Source: Fulvia fulva
Taxonomy: Eukaryota; Ascomycota; Dothideomycetes; Mycosphaerellales; Mycosphaerellaceae
Direction: 5' to 3'
Length of the DNA stretch: 64,000 nt
NCBI RefSeq assembly: GCF_020509005.1
Contig: NC_063012.1
Location: 4,030,001-4,094,000 of the forward strand
The position numbers and the translations under genes were made by a program. Of the stretch, positions 43,863 to 55,823 are shown one piece after another (positions within the stretch are counted from its first letter, which is position 1; the number at the start of each line of letters is the position of its first letter). The notes under the pieces were generated by a model. That model had not been told where the DNA came from. It saw only the letters and a program-made list of their open reading frames with translations, and did no database searches.

Positions 43863-45194
43863 AATAGGCTGCGGCTAGCTGAATCGGTATCGAGATGAAT
43901 TTATTCTTGTCGTTTGCCTTTGGGACGAAGGTGGGCACAGTGGTTTGTCCACGATTGTGCGGGTCAGCCTCGGTGGTATCAAGTTGTGAAGGTCTAAGTT
44001 GGCCTTTCGCAAACATGCTTCGGTATCATCATGGTCCGTCATGCGCAAGCGTTTCGTAGGATGCTGTCCCGAAGCAGAAGTTCTAGGCCATCTCCCTGAC
44101 TAGCTGAGCAGGGCCAGTGGAACATGCACGACATGGTCGAAGTCGAGACGCCTTCCATGGTGACATGATGTAGCGGGCTTCCTTGCGTCTCACAACGGCA
44201 TGCCGTCTGTGCCAGATGCTCGGTTCTGGGCGTCATCTTGCGTTGTTGAGGATGATCTGGGGCACTGGACCTCGTGGCTCTGTCTGTGCATGTTGTGTGT
44301 GCCTGAGGACTGACGGCATTGTGCGAGGTGAAAATGTTCCGCAAGCGCACGTCGCATGCAGATTGTGCGGCGGCAAGGCACAGGCTACATACAACTACAG
44401 CACGAAGGACGTGATCTCGTGGAGGTCGAGAAGGGGCGGCATGACCCTGGTACGATCGAGCGAATGGGGCAGGCGCTGGGGCAGCCACAGGGAGCGGCAT
44501 GCTCGCCGTCGCGCTTGAATTCTTGGAAGTTGAGACGGTCGTCGGTCGACAGACTCGACGCCCGACGCATGCACGCTGGAAGCTTCCCATTCGATGCCTC
44601 ACCTTTTGCGCAAGTCGTCACGCGCACGCTATCCGGAAGCATCGCTCTGCGCTGTCCATCTCCCGTCATAGTCATACCGCGAGCTAGCACTACCAGTGCT
44701 ACCCTCGACTACCTACTCATCACACCTCATCAGCAGCACTCACCCACTGTGTTATGCGTTCGCTTGGCGACTCGTCTCGCCGGCCCTGCGCAATCACCCG
44801 CGCGCTGAGCAGTGACTAGTGTACTCACCACTGCTGGGTACATGCACCCTACCCATGCATGCACAACAGGCAGGAAACGGCAAACCAACTTTAACCATGT
44901 CGACAAGTCTGCGCGTCGTCGCCTTCCTCGCGCCGCTAACGTTGACCACCAAGCTCCTGATGCAATCTCAGCGACGCTGCCTGAGCCTCTGCCTCTGCCG
45001 TGCATAATAAGAACACCTGCTCGCCTCCCTTTGCCCGTCGATCGTCCGCCTCACCTTGACTCCAGACACAAGCACTTCCCGACCCAGCAACCAACCATTG
45101 GGTGCTTCATCAAACACACTCCTACCACACCTCACCACTCTTCATCCGCCACGTGCGCACTGCCGTGCTTCCTCGAAAGCCCCACTCACCTATC
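43863..45194. other. 1.3-kb intergenic region, no gene supported
   Basis: Separates the disordered-protein gene and the C2H2 gene. Several open frames on both strands lack motifs. The last 400 bp are pyrimidine-rich and likely a long leader and promoter of the transcription-factor-like gene, a common arrangement for fungal regulators. Confidence 0.45.
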
Positions 45195-45602
45195 ATGTCC
45201 GACCACAGTATACCCAACGACGCGAATTTCGCCGCTCTGGACCTGGACGACCCGAATCTCTTCTGGCAGACCGGCGCAGCACTCTGGCCGACGGCTCACT
45301 CAGCTTACGGCTTCGACTCAAATACACCGCGATGTGTACGCAAGGACGCCGCTGCCACTGCTCTCGCGCTGGCGGGCGACGATGCATACCACGCGTCTCT
45401 TGTAGGGCACTTGAGCTTGGCACTGGCCGTTAACTATGACTGATCATCACAGGACTCTTCAATACCGGACGACGGGCTTTCCAACTTCGACTACCTACAC
45501 GACGCCGCACCAGTGCCCATGGCCCGGTCCCTGACGATCGCTGGTTCTCACGATTCTGGCTATCAATCGGCACCGACTTCAAATCATCCGCTTTACGCTA
45601 GC

Positions 45603-45640
<38 letters not shown>

Positions 45641-47264
45641 CGGCAAGCGCAACCACCACCACATCGACATGGACTACTCTCAGAGCTACACTTACGGCAC
45701 AACACCATATCGACCGACTGCGACGACTCATGCTCAACCTCGACTCGACGACGTGCAAGTCTTTGAACCCAGCGAGTATTGCTCAAAGTTTCAAAGCGAC
45801 TCAAACGATGCAGGTGCAACGCCAGCCTTCGAGAGCAACAAGCGGCTGAGGGTTGAGGGCACAGACGAAAGTCGACCTTCCTTTCAGCCTGCGTACGCCT
45901 CGAACCTGTGCATGCCCTCATCGGCACATGAAGTATCGCCAAGTACGAGTATGCCGACCCACTTGTCGCCATCCTCACTCTCATCAAGTGAAGCGATGAG
46001 CCGGCAAAGTAGTGTGACCAGTGTGTCGGTGACTGATGCCTTCGACATGATGCGTGTTGAGTCTTCCTCCCTCATCAATGCTTCCGATCTCTTCCCTGTC
46101 CATTATCTAGAAAATAACTCTTTCGTATCTTGTCCCGTTGAGAAGCCAGCTAGTAGTCTGAATCAGCCTACTATCGGTTTGCAAGATGGTAATGCCGCGC
46201 GTTTGCTTAGCAATGTGGGATATGGCTCAGGTTGTACGGAACCATTTTCTTTTGTTGTCGATGGTCAGAACTTCACTGCTGCTCCTGGCGGTCAACAGAA
46301 CGCTCATGACACTACGCTACCGCATCACGCGCAAGACATGGAGCGCAGCGATAGCTCTTCCAGCAACGCATCGACAGAAGTCAAGGCCTCAGATCGAAGA
46401 CGCAAGCACATCGAGAACGCACGACAGTCGATTGCACCGAAGAGCATCCCAGAAGGTCCAACCTCGTCATCAGCATCGACCACACCAGACGCCAAGCCTC
46501 GACAGATCAAGCCGGAAACTGCCAGCACTAAGCACAAGGAAGTCATTCCGAAAGCATTATATGTCCGACCTCAGCATCCCAAACTCTACTGCAACATGTG
46601 CGAGGAGTTCCCTGGCGGCTTCCGTGGCGAGCACGAACTTCGACGACACTGGGATCGAGCTCACGCCGAATGTCGCAAGGTCTGGATCTGTACCGAGCCG
46701 ACGACACGAACTGAGTGGTGGCCAGCGAAACCACTCGGCATTTGCAAGCAGTGTAAGCAACAAAAGCGGTACAACGTGTATTACAATGCTGCCGCTCATT
46801 TGAGGAGAGCCCACTTCTGCCCTCGTAAGCGAGGTCGGAAAGCGAGAGGCGAGGAAAGGGAGAGCAGAGCTGGAAAGGCTGGAGGCGACTGGCCTCCTAT
46901 CGAGTGGTTGAAAGCCAATGGGTGGCTGCAGGAAATCGAGGTATCCTCTGATCAAGCATTTGGTGCGAGCATGAACAACATACCAGAGCTGCCGAATGAC
47001 GATTCGTTGCCGGAAACCTTTGAACTCCCTCAGCAACAGGAGATGTATAGCACTGCCGACGCTATGCACTTCCAACAGTACCCTGCAGTCACCGACTTCA
47101 CTACCGGCTACCCAACACCTATCGACTGCACACCTACCATGCAGTTTCCGACCAATGAATATGTGGCACCAATGATGCAACATACAGTTTCAGCACCTCC
47201 GACCTTCAACAACCCAGCAATATACACGACGGATGGTTTGGTACAGAACGCTTTCGGATATTGA
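45195..47264 (+). CDS. C2H2-type zinc-finger protein, probable transcription factor
   Basis: Two exons, 45195-45401 and 45453-47264, encode about 672 residues. The N-terminus is acidic (NFAALDLDDPNLFW) and followed by a polyasparagine tract and long Ser-rich region. A metal-binding region lies at about residues 420-520: LYCNMCEEFPGGFRGEHELR, HWDRAHAECRKVWIC, then ICKQCKQQKRYNVYYNAAAH, LRRAHFCPRKRGRKA and DWPPIEWLKANGW. This matches a fungal family with two atypical C2H2 fingers followed by a basic stretch and a DWPP motif (I believe Pfam DUF7896, not verified). Intron 1 is placed as GTAGGG...CACAG, 51 nt, phase 0; an alternative donor (GTACGC at 45336) would shorten exon 1 by 22 residues. Target genes unknown. 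Confidence 0.72.
45602..45641 (+). repeat. (AAC)n microsatellite encoding polyasparagine
   Basis: Thirteen consecutive AAC codons within the C2H2 zinc-finger gene. Confidence 0.92.
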
Positions 47265-48302
47265 ACGGTACCTATGGGAGGGTTTTTTTTGTATATCGAC
47301 GGTTGAGCTCATTTTTCGGAGTCTCTTGTACGATCTTTTGTATAGTTTCGCATAGAGCGAAGACTTATTTGACGCCGATGGACCACTAGAGATACCCGGT
47401 GATGGTAGATGGAATACATCACGCTGCATTGTATGGTAAATTACACACGAGCTCTTTCGGCACTTCACTAAGACATTCCATCCTGTTTCCCACTGACCAC
47501 TCAGGAAGCCGCAGTCTCTGGTATCAGGAAGTGGTAGCAATGACATCGCGGCATCTAGACAGTTACCAGGAATACGGCGCCGTCGACAGTATCCCTGTGC
47601 GCTATCGTGCTTGGGGTCTCCAGCGGAGTTCGACGAACACGCACCGAGTCGACCCACTCATACGAGGTGAACATGTCAACAATGATATCTGGCGGATCTC
47701 GGTCACCGCAAGTTCTGTACGAAGGAAGTCTCCGAGACATCACTACTGATACAGTGAGGCGATGCAAGTTCATTCTGATCCCTCATTGTGACGTCTAGTG
47801 CGGTGAGCCTTGTTGATGATGCTATGCGAGAGGTCAATGATACCAGATGGTACGTGATTCATCGTGCGATTGCACCGTGACAGTCGCAGGAGTGTTCATG
47901 TGTCGGTTCGTGTGGTCGTGAGCAGTGGGCTAGTCTTTGTTCTGTCACATCTCGAGTTGTGCATGCATGCTTGTAGAAAATATGCACCGTCAAATTCGAA
48001 CACTGGATGATGTCTTCGGCGCGTGGCTCAGTGCCGTGGGTCAAGGATGAGTAGAGCTGTCGAGAAGTGTGTTGTCGAGAAGTGTTTCAAAGACATCTGT
48101 AGTGTGAACTTTGCAGCTTTCGGGTGATGGTGCTTGCTGGCCGAGCAACGACCAGCCACATGCATGTCCAATGCTGCATTCACTCCCTTTGAGGCCTGAC
48201 ATCTGCACGATCCAAACATGATGCAAAGCATACATACTGGCAACAGAACATTGAGCACATCTTTGCGACTGTAGCTCTACCGCTTCTGCACGAGAGCACC
48301 AA
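47265..48302. other. 1-kb intergenic region, no gene supported
   Basis: 3' flank of the zinc-finger gene and 5' flank of the GRF gene. No protein-like frame was found. Confidence 0.45.
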
Positions 48303-49535
48303 ATGTATCGCGGTCGTGGTGGAGCTCGAGGAGGTGGGCGAGGACGAGGAAGAGGCGGAGGAACAGCAAGTGCAACAGGCAAAGGAGTCTTCGCGAACAA
48401 TATATGGCACTGCAATTGTACGCCTCGACTACCCGCAGAGCACTTCAAGGTCAAAAAGGAGGGGCCGAACAAGGGACGCTGGTTCTACACCTGCCAGCAA
48501 CGGCAACCCACGGGAGCCAAAGGTTGCGACTTCTTCCTCTGGGATGAAGAGGCCAAACTGCGAGAGGAGACGACAGTGTTGGCGAACAGTCGCAACGAGC
48601 TGCAGCAGGACTTTCAAGACGGCTGGGATGCCGGTAGAAGATTGGAGCATGTGCCATCGTCGCATAGCAAGCCTCTACCACAAGGCAAAGGACTCTTCTC
48701 CGGCACCAACAGTCGACCGCCAGCCCTTCGAGAGGACTCTGAGACGCCTTCACCTCCACCTCCACCGGACATGCGATCCGCCGATGTGAGCAGGAAGCGC
48801 AGTGCGCGAGACATGATTCTGGACGAGGGTGAGGACGATCAACCGTGGTCGTTGAATGGAGACGAGGAGAAGGAGCTGGCAGATATGGCTTGTGTCCCAT
48901 CCGCTTTCGACACACCACAAAAGGCGCAGAACACGGGCGTATACGCCACGCCAGCAACATCCGTCAAGAAGAGCCGCCGAACACTACCATGGCTACAGGA
49001 GCAAGAGCCCATGACGCCTGCTACAAGCAAGAAGACGGTCAGCGACTACTTCGCCAGCCCTTTGACTGCGCAAGTAGACCGCAAGACAGTCTCCTTCGAG
49101 ATTGCCTCAAGTCCATCGGAAGAAGCGACACCTTACACACCACTTCCACAAGCTCCAGAGATTCCGTCGTCATCCACCGCACCACTCACACCTTCACCTC
49201 CCTCCCGCCACAAGGACGCCCTACACAACCCAGCAGACTCCGCTAGCTCCTTGACCAGCGAAGTCCTCGCCGAGCTCGCCTCGATCAGGCTCCCACCAGA
49301 GAAGCTGGCCAGCATACGCAGCATTCTGTCAAAACATGACCTCAAAACACAGGGTGTCACGAAAGGAAGAGATATCTCGAGACTTGCTGTGAACGCGAGA
49401 GATGCGAAGATCGTGCAGCTGGAGTCGACGATTGCAAGCTTAGAGGCACAAAGGGAACTGGATCGAAGCGTTATTGCGCAGTTGAAGCGGAAGAAAGATT
49501 ATGGGCAGGAGGAAGAGGAGGAAAGTCAGCTTTGA
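48303..49535 (+). CDS. GRF-type zinc-finger protein with C-terminal coiled coil
   Basis: A single exon of 410 residues. It begins with an Arg/Gly-rich (RGG-like) tail (MYRGRGGARGGGRGRGRGGG). A GRF zinc finger occupies about residues 32-85: IWHCNCTPRLPAEHFKVKKE, GRWFYTCQQ, GCDFFLW, with the expected C-x-C ... C ... C spacing and the aromatic residues that grip single-stranded DNA or RNA in this family. GRF domains occur in APE2, NEIL3, TOP3A and others, so nucleic-acid binding is likely. The middle is disordered; a C-terminal coiled coil (LPPEKLASIRSILSKHDLKT, then KIVQLESTIASLEAQRELDR) ends the protein. It has no nuclease or helicase domain. Convergent with the SH3BGR-like gene, 263 bp apart. 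Confidence 0.82.
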   Translation: MYRGRGGARGGGRGRGRGGGTASATGKGVFANNIWHCNCTPRLPAEHFKVKKEGPNKGRWFYTCQQRQPTGAKGCDFFLWDEEAKLREETTVLANSRNELQQDFQDGWDAGRRLEHVPSSHSKPLPQGKGLFSGTNSRPPALREDSETPSPPPPPDMRSADVSRKRSARDMILDEGEDDQPWSLNGDEEKELADMACVPSAFDTPQKAQNTGVYATPATSVKKSRRTLPWLQEQEPMTPATSKKTVSDYFASPLTAQVDRKTVSFEIASSPSEEATPYTPLPQAPEIPSSSTAPLTPSPPSRHKDALHNPADSASSLTSEVLAELASIRLPPEKLASIRSILSKHDLKTQGVTKGRDISRLAVNARDAKIVQLESTIASLEAQRELDRSVIAQLKRKKDYGQEEEEESQL

Positions 49536-49798
49536 TAGGAGCTTGCGGTGTTTGCGGGTGCCAACTGTTGATTAGCGATATCCCTTTTTGTGCATGATAC
49601 CCCCAGTTGAGAGCGAAATGGAGTATGAGGAAAGGACTTGATCAATGTTGAATTAGAAGAGTATTAACCAATGCCACTCGGTGAACGCCGCTGTACACTT
49701 CCAACTCCAAAACCACGGCCAATGGGTATAATGTCAAATCTGGCTTCCAATCGAATCGACTACCAAGTTCTTCCGCCGGGAAGTCGTAGCATGCTCTC

Positions 49799-50920
49799 CT
49801 AGTCCTCTACCGACTTTCCCACATTGTCCTCTTGCTTCGCTGCCTCCTCTTGTGGTTTCGGCATGTCTTCCTTCTGATCCAGCTTCAGTTCCTCCACGCC
49901 TTTCGTTGCGATGGCCTCCGTCTTTACATCTTGTGGTTCATCCTTCTTGACCTCGTCCGCGGGCTTTTTCTTCTTCTCGAAGTGGACTTTGAGTCCCTCG
50001 TCTGCCTTTTTCTCAGCCGCTGGTTTAGACTGCTCCTCATCATTCTTCGTATCCTCCACAGTCTTGCTGTCCTCACTCTTCTCAGTTGCCTTAGTAGCCT
50101 GTGTCAAAGGCAGCACGCCTTCTGACATACCCTCCTGCTGCGCCGGCGTCGCAGTCCCAGACTGTATTCTTGACGCTGGAGCCGACAAGTGATCCAAATT
50201 CGGGTGTGACTTGCCGATATCCTTCGCCTTCTCCATGTGCTGCTCCTTCTTATCTTCCGGGCTTGAGGCCAATGTCTCCGGGTTAATAGCTTCAAGCTGA
50301 CTGGGGCTCTTCGCCGCTTCTGCCTTCGCCGCCTCTGCCTTCGCCTTGTTCCGCTCTGCGATTTCTGCCGCTCCAGGTAGAGCGATCGCCTTCGTCTTGT
50401 CGAAGGTAGGTTGTGGTGCTTTATTGACGACCGGTGACTTGGACGCCGAACCTCCAATCGAGGGTTTCGTGTTCAGGGTAGCAGCAATCTGAACACCAAC
50501 TTGACTACCAGCAGGTACTGCAGCATTATGGGCCGGGACATCTCCAATGTTCTCCTTCAATTCGCCGAACTCGTTCCACTCTTCGACCTCGTTCAGATCC
50601 TATTCCATTACCCCTCGTTAGCAAGACCCATACCTTGCCGGTGGAGCGACTATGCAGTTTCATGACGCACATACACCTATAACGAACCCCTCTTTCACCA
50701 AGCCCGGTAGCTTCCTCTGTCCTGCTCTTCGTTGCCACAGTTGCCGTGCTTTTGTGTCTGTCGCGGTATCGATCGCTTGGAAAGGGATTCTGTTGGCTTT
50801 GAGGATCGTTTCCATGCGCGACGTTGCCGTGATGATGTGGGAGGAGCCGGCAGTCAGTGAAGTGTAGAGGAAGAGGCGTGGGTCATCCTCAAGCTCCTTG
50901 AGGCTGGTTGAGGTCGCCAT
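49799..50920 (-). CDS. SH3BGR-like thioredoxin-fold protein with acidic, Lys/Glu-rich tail
   Basis: Two exons, 50675-50920 and 49799-50599, encode 348 residues. Residues 1-100 form the SH3BGR/glutaredoxin-like domain: FLYTSLTAGSSHIITATSRM and ETILKANRIPFQAIDTA, then LPGLVKEGFVIGDLNEVEEW. No CxxC motif is present, so redox catalysis is not expected; animal family members are regulatory. The rest is disordered and Lys/Glu/Ala-rich (KKKPADEVKKDEPQDV). The phase-0 intron (GTATGT...AATAG) joins VIG to DLNEVEEWNEFGELKEN. Confidence 0.82.
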
Positions 50921-51532
50921 TGCCGTGAGATGGGAGGAAGACAGCTATTCGGCGACGTAGGTTGAGGTAGGAAGTCAATGTTGTAGCGGGCTGTTATCGA
51001 ATTACAATTATGTCGAGGAGGTGTTTCGTAGGTAGGGTAACGTGCCTTACAACGGAATCGCAGGGCAGGGCAGGACCGGGGTTGTGTTTGATCGTTGTCT
51101 CGATGTCGTTACATGAAGCTTGTCGTAGAGCTCCCACGTCGCGAGGATTGATGACGTGAAGTTGCAGCTGTGTAGCGCATTTTGTTACGTTTAGCAGCAG
51201 CGAACAAGCTATGAGCATGTGACACCAAACAGCACCGCGGTTCTACTACAGGCTAAGCATCTAGTGACACATGAACGAAAACGATATGTATGCTTGAGTG
51301 CACTGCACTTCATCCTTGCCCCTACTCTTACAATACTAGATACACTTTATGTCCTCTGGAACGCGCGACAACGCGAGCACATCTGCCTTCCCTTTCCCTT
51401 CTTGCCATATCCGTGGCTGTCCATGCGGCCATGCAGATGATGGCGAGAGTAATCGCTAAATGACATGCTAGAACGCTTCATATTACAAACGAAATGCCGA
51501 TTTGGCGATAACACAATGTCAACCGGTCACTG
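50921..51532. other. Intergenic region, no gene seen
   Basis: 5' flank of the SH3BGR-like gene and 3' flank of the next minus-strand gene. No supported frame. Confidence 0.4.
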
Positions 51533-53250
51533 TCAGGACTTCCCGCGTATGTTCTTCCAGACCTGCTTGAAGCTTCCCCTCGACGCTTGTCGAACTGCAA
51601 AGGCGCCATGTGCGCCGGTATGGTCGTTGCAGACAGGCAGTGTCTCAAGGGCAAGTGGGTCGGCAGAGCTGTCAACACCAGAAACCTCCTTCCTCTGGAA
51701 AGCGTAAAGCTCTTCTTCGGGAGCTCGAAGGTCGGGCCTCGTTAGGGTCATGCGGAGAGTCATCTCACGGCCATCGAAGGTTGGTGACATGCTGCGGGCA
51801 CTTGCTTTTCCTGGCGCGTAGGGCAGCGCGACTCCCGAATCGAGGGAAGAGTGTGGCGTTGTGATGCTGGTGAAGGCCTCGTGGACGACGGATGGTGTCC
51901 TGGGTGAGCCGGCCACAGCTTCGTCATCCTCGTCATCTTTACTGTCAGCTGCCGAAAGTCCTTCATCCTCATCTTCAGCGGGACATTCAAGATGCGATGC
52001 TAAAGAGCTGGACCGCAAAGGCAGGCCTGGTTCACCAGGGAAGCCAAATTCGAGTGCTTCGTCGAACTTTTCGGGCGATGCTAAGTACTCTCTCAGCTTC
52101 TGCCTGGCATGCGAGTCCTTGTAGTACTTGGTCGGTGGAGCAGCCTCTGTTGGTGCCGGGTTTGGTCCGGGAGGCTGCACAAGCTTGTTGAGATTACTCA
52201 GTGTGGTCGGGGAAGGAAGTGGTGGTACCGCGGGCAAGAGTGTTGGCGGCGGCAGAGGTATCGGGGCCAGCTTGATTGCATGTTTTCGGGAGAATGATTT
52301 CTTTCTCGCATCCGTTCTCGAAGCAACAGTCGGTGCCAGGCTATGCATCGAGCTGATGGAGCCTTTCCTGGCGTAGATCTTCACGATCTCTTCGGGGTAG
52401 TCGAAGCTCCCAATCGATTCTGCATCCAGCTCGAGCCACTGCTTCGCCGCAACGTACTCTGCCATCCCCTCCGACACTGATGATCGGCACAGCGAAGAGC
52501 CTATACTGCCGTTGCTGTCCAGACCGATGCTACCCTTTCGATCGATGGTGGTGCGACGGGAAGGTCCTTCGTCCGAAGCTGATGCCGCGGCCAATGCTCG
52601 CTCCGAGCTCTCTGTCAGCAGCACCAGCTCCTCTGGCGTGAAGTGAGATCGTTTGACTTTGTCAGGCAAAGCCAAGAACCGGAGCGCTTGCTCCTCGTCC
52701 ACGTCAGCCTCCGAACGCTCCGAACGCGTTGTTCGAGCGGGGAGTGAGGAAGAGAATCCTGATGGTCGAAAGCTGTGAGCTGTTCGCGGTCTCGCCAGAG
52801 TCTCCATTGATGGTCTAGGAGACAGCCATGGCTCGCTTTGTGGCAGCCGTTCTGTTGGCTGCTTCTTGCGCTTGTGTGCAGCGGACTTTTGGGCGATGCG
52901 CAATCGCTCGACCGAAGAGAAGTACTTCTTTCTGCATGGCGCGTTAGTGCAAGTACATCATGTGCTCGATGAGGCAGCTCAATCAATCCGCCAAGTGGTT
53001 GATGTGGGTGATGACAGTGGGAGCGGTTTCAAGTAGACGGCGCGATGAGCTCATGTGTCTAAGACATGAGTGAAGCAATGTGAAGCTCACTCTGTGCTTG
53101 CCACATGTGGAAATGACTGCTTGTGCCATCGACATCGATGTGATGGTCGGCGGTGATAGTGTGAACGGTCCGGGCAGGGACGACGAGCTGTGGCGAGGGG
53201 ACTCACTGTATGGAAGGCGGCAGTGACTCGTACTCCTCCGGCGTCACCAT
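51533..53250 (-). CDS. Disordered Ser/Pro-rich protein with a conserved N-terminal helix, unknown function
   Basis: Two exons, 53207-53250 and 51533-52931, encode about 480 residues from the ATG at 53250. The N-terminus looks conserved and helical (MVTPEEYESLPPSIQ joined to KKYFSSVERLRIAQKSAAHK). The intron is phase 2 (GTGAGT...TGCAG, 275 nt). The frame upstream of 53250 remains open and reads protein-like (RSFQRRASESTPTPNRSRPK, then PPLSGPRSKSSTN) but lacks an ATG, so an earlier exon joined through an acceptor such as TTTCAG near 53400 is possible. The body has repeated Ser/Arg clusters and a Pro-rich section (PIPLPPPTLLPAVPPLPSPT); later YYKDSHARQKLREYLASPEK looks ordered. No family recognised. 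Confidence 0.65.
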
Positions 53251-54646
53251 GTTTGTGCTCGACTTGGAGCGAGGTCCAGACAGTGGAGGTCGGATGGGAT
53301 CGTCGTCGCGCGTTTTCGGTCGTGAGCGGTTTGGTGTTGGTGTGGATTCGGATGCACGTCGTTGGAAAGAGCGCAGGCCGCCGGCTTGATCAGCGTCTTC
53401 TGAAAGCAGAGCACGGTGGTTGGGTGTTGCTTTTGTCCCAGCGCCGTGGTCAGCCAAGCGTGGTGCATGGAAATGCGGTGTTACCAGCGCCGTGCAAACG
53501 AGTCTATCCGCGCGGAGGGTTCATGCGCACTTATTGTTGTAGATGAACAGAGAGGGAAGCGAGCGCTCTTCGAAGTTAGAATGATCAAGTAGTACCACGG
53601 TTCCCTGATAATAATAGAGAAGATGCCCTTGCAGGATGCTCAAACTCTCGTATGTAGTCGTGTGCAGCAGAAGCTGCGGAGGCGCCAGCAGGACGGCAAG
53701 GACTATCAGAGCCCGTCAGCACCTTAACGTCCCTAACGCTTGACTGCGTAGCCCCCGCCCGGGATGTTCACCATTGCTGACGTCCAAGTCCCGAGCCCCC
53801 CATTGCTCACCTGAGATGAGTTTCGCGGTGCGCGACAGGTACCTAAGTAGCATTGCTGGCCAGACTACTGACTACTGACGCATCAGAAGCGCTGTGTGGC
53901 ATCTGCGATCGACCGCATTGCAGCTGTCGCGACACTGGCACGACTGCTGGGCCAGGGTGCTGCATGCCTCGTCTTCGCTTCGTACAACAGCAGCATCGCC
54001 ATGTCGAGATCGGCATGTCGTTCCAGAGCCATGCAGGCACACCTCTCCGCGGCCTTCGCTTCTCTGGGCCATTCTGGCGTCACGAGCGAGCCCCGGGTGG
54101 GTGTCGTCGAAGTCCTCGTCACATTCGCGCGTACCTGGCAGATCTTATGCGCTAGCAAGCAGCGTGTCTGCCGTCTGCCACAATGCCTGCTAGGGAGACA
54201 CTAGTGGGCTATCAATTCAAACGCCGTTTCAACACCCCCAACATCACCGGCCTTCTCTGCTGGAGCAAGGCTGTCGCAAACGATACTTCTGCATGTACCG
54301 AGTGCGAGCACCCGCGAAGCACCCAAAACACTGATGCTGAGCTTCGCGCCGCCACATGGCAACTTTGCACGAGCCTGAGTCGTACGAACACTCGGCTCCA
54401 AGGCACACCAACAGCGGTGCAAACGCCTCAGCCGGCGATAATGTCCGCAAGGCAGAGCAGCCTCAAGCGTCTATTACAATTTACAGCACACGTGGAGCGC
54501 GCAATGCCCCGCCTGCTTGGCCGTTGACGTTGACGTAGGCTAGGGCATATCCATCCTTCACATCAGCAGCTGTCTGCTGACGGCTGCGAACGCATTCATC
54601 GTCAGCAGCGTTCGTTGGTCTCCGGCGATCAGAGCAATTGGATGCG

Positions 54647-54786
54647 TGTACAGCGTCTGGCTGCAGCGGAGTCACATTTGCTTGTAGTGGCCGCTGCTAA
54701 CTAAGCTGGCTGATTTGCTGGAATCCCGGATTTTGCTAGGATACTCGGGAAGAGAATGTGACTCCGCTGCAGCAAGACGCTGTACA
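54647..54786. repeat. 32-bp inverted repeat with 76-nt spacer
   Basis: Arms 54647-54678 and 54755-54786 are inverse copies with 31 of 32 positions matching (core GACTCCGCTGCAGC). Weaker similarity extends beyond the arms. It may be a miniature element end or a transcribed hairpin. Confidence 0.85.
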
Positions 54787-55111
54787 TCATACATGTAACT
54801 TTGATCCTCGTAAGGGTGACCACGACTGTGAATCCCTGGAAATCGCGAACTCAACAACTTTCAGATCAGTCACGGAAGCAGCACACCGAACCCGCGACTT
54901 GCAACAAACACGGCCTGAACTCGGCTACCATTCTGTATCCGACCTGTCCTCGCCAAGTCTCACGCCTTGGACCGACATTTCAACCGTCCTTGGTGTGCAT
55001 CACGCAAGCTAGAGAAAGAGAGGCGTCGATCATCTGCACAGATGGCGCTCCTGTCACGCCCGCAGGCGTAAGCGCAGATAGACGCCTCCAACCACAGAGA
55101 ACGCCTCGTCA

Positions 55112-55173
55112 GCTGGTCTTGCTTGCTTCTGCTGCTTGAGGTGCTGGTCTTGCTTGCTTCTGCTACTTGAGGT
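55112..55173. repeat. 31-nt tandem duplication
   Basis: Two copies of a 31-nt unit (55112-55142 and 55143-55173) containing CTTGCTTGCTTCTGCT, differing at few positions. Confidence 0.85.
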
Positions 55174-55823
55174 ACTGTACCTACGCTATGCGCCGACTGA
55201 TACGAGCTGCAGTTTCATCTTGTTCCAAACTTCGAGATGGTTGCTTCGCAAGCGTGGTTCGTTGCTTGTCATGTACAAAGCTCTGTCATGGCCACGCGAT
55301 CGGGCCGAGGCATGGCATGGCGTTTCAGCACACTTCCCATCGCGCAAACCACACCTCGGCCCCTCCGTTTGTTAGTGGCTGTTCACTTCCCGGTCGGAGG
55401 GGGAGTAGTGGACGAAGATGGCGGTGCCAAACCTGCTCATGATCGCTGTCAACCTGGTAGCCATGTGGCAGGGTCCACTATGGGAGGAGGGAGCCAGCAT
55501 CGGACTGCCGCGAAATGAAGCAAACGCAAGCAAGCTACAGTATTCCACTTCCCGCCAATCGTCCATCAACACGCAACGACAATACCGCTGCCTGTGACGA
55601 ATCTCCGCACGAGGGTACCATTAGCGAGGCAAGTAGTCAGCAAAGTTCAAATTTCCGCGCCATCCGACGCATGTGCAGGCAACCGACGTGTTGCAAGAAC
55701 CACTATCGCATGTCAGGCTTACAAATTCGGCAAAGAGAGCTGACAATATACGAAGAACATGGACAGAGACAGAAGAGAAGATCCACGGATCTACAGAATT
55801 TTCTCTCCCCAGCATCCACCGAC

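Larger units (their letters stand above)
53458..55823. other. 2.4-kb gene-free region with an inverted repeat and a tandem duplication
   Basis: I found no credible gene here. It is moderately GC-rich with many short open frames on both strands that overlap each other and lack motifs. It carries a 32-bp near-perfect inverted repeat (54647-54786) and a 31-nt tandem duplication (55112-55173). Part may be a long 5' region of the gene at 51533-53250. Confidence 0.45.

Noticed and set aside
53853..54204. Several overlapping ORFs of about 100 codons on both strands
   Set aside because: All frames are open together here, which reflects base composition; translations are rich in Arg/Ala/Ser without motifs.
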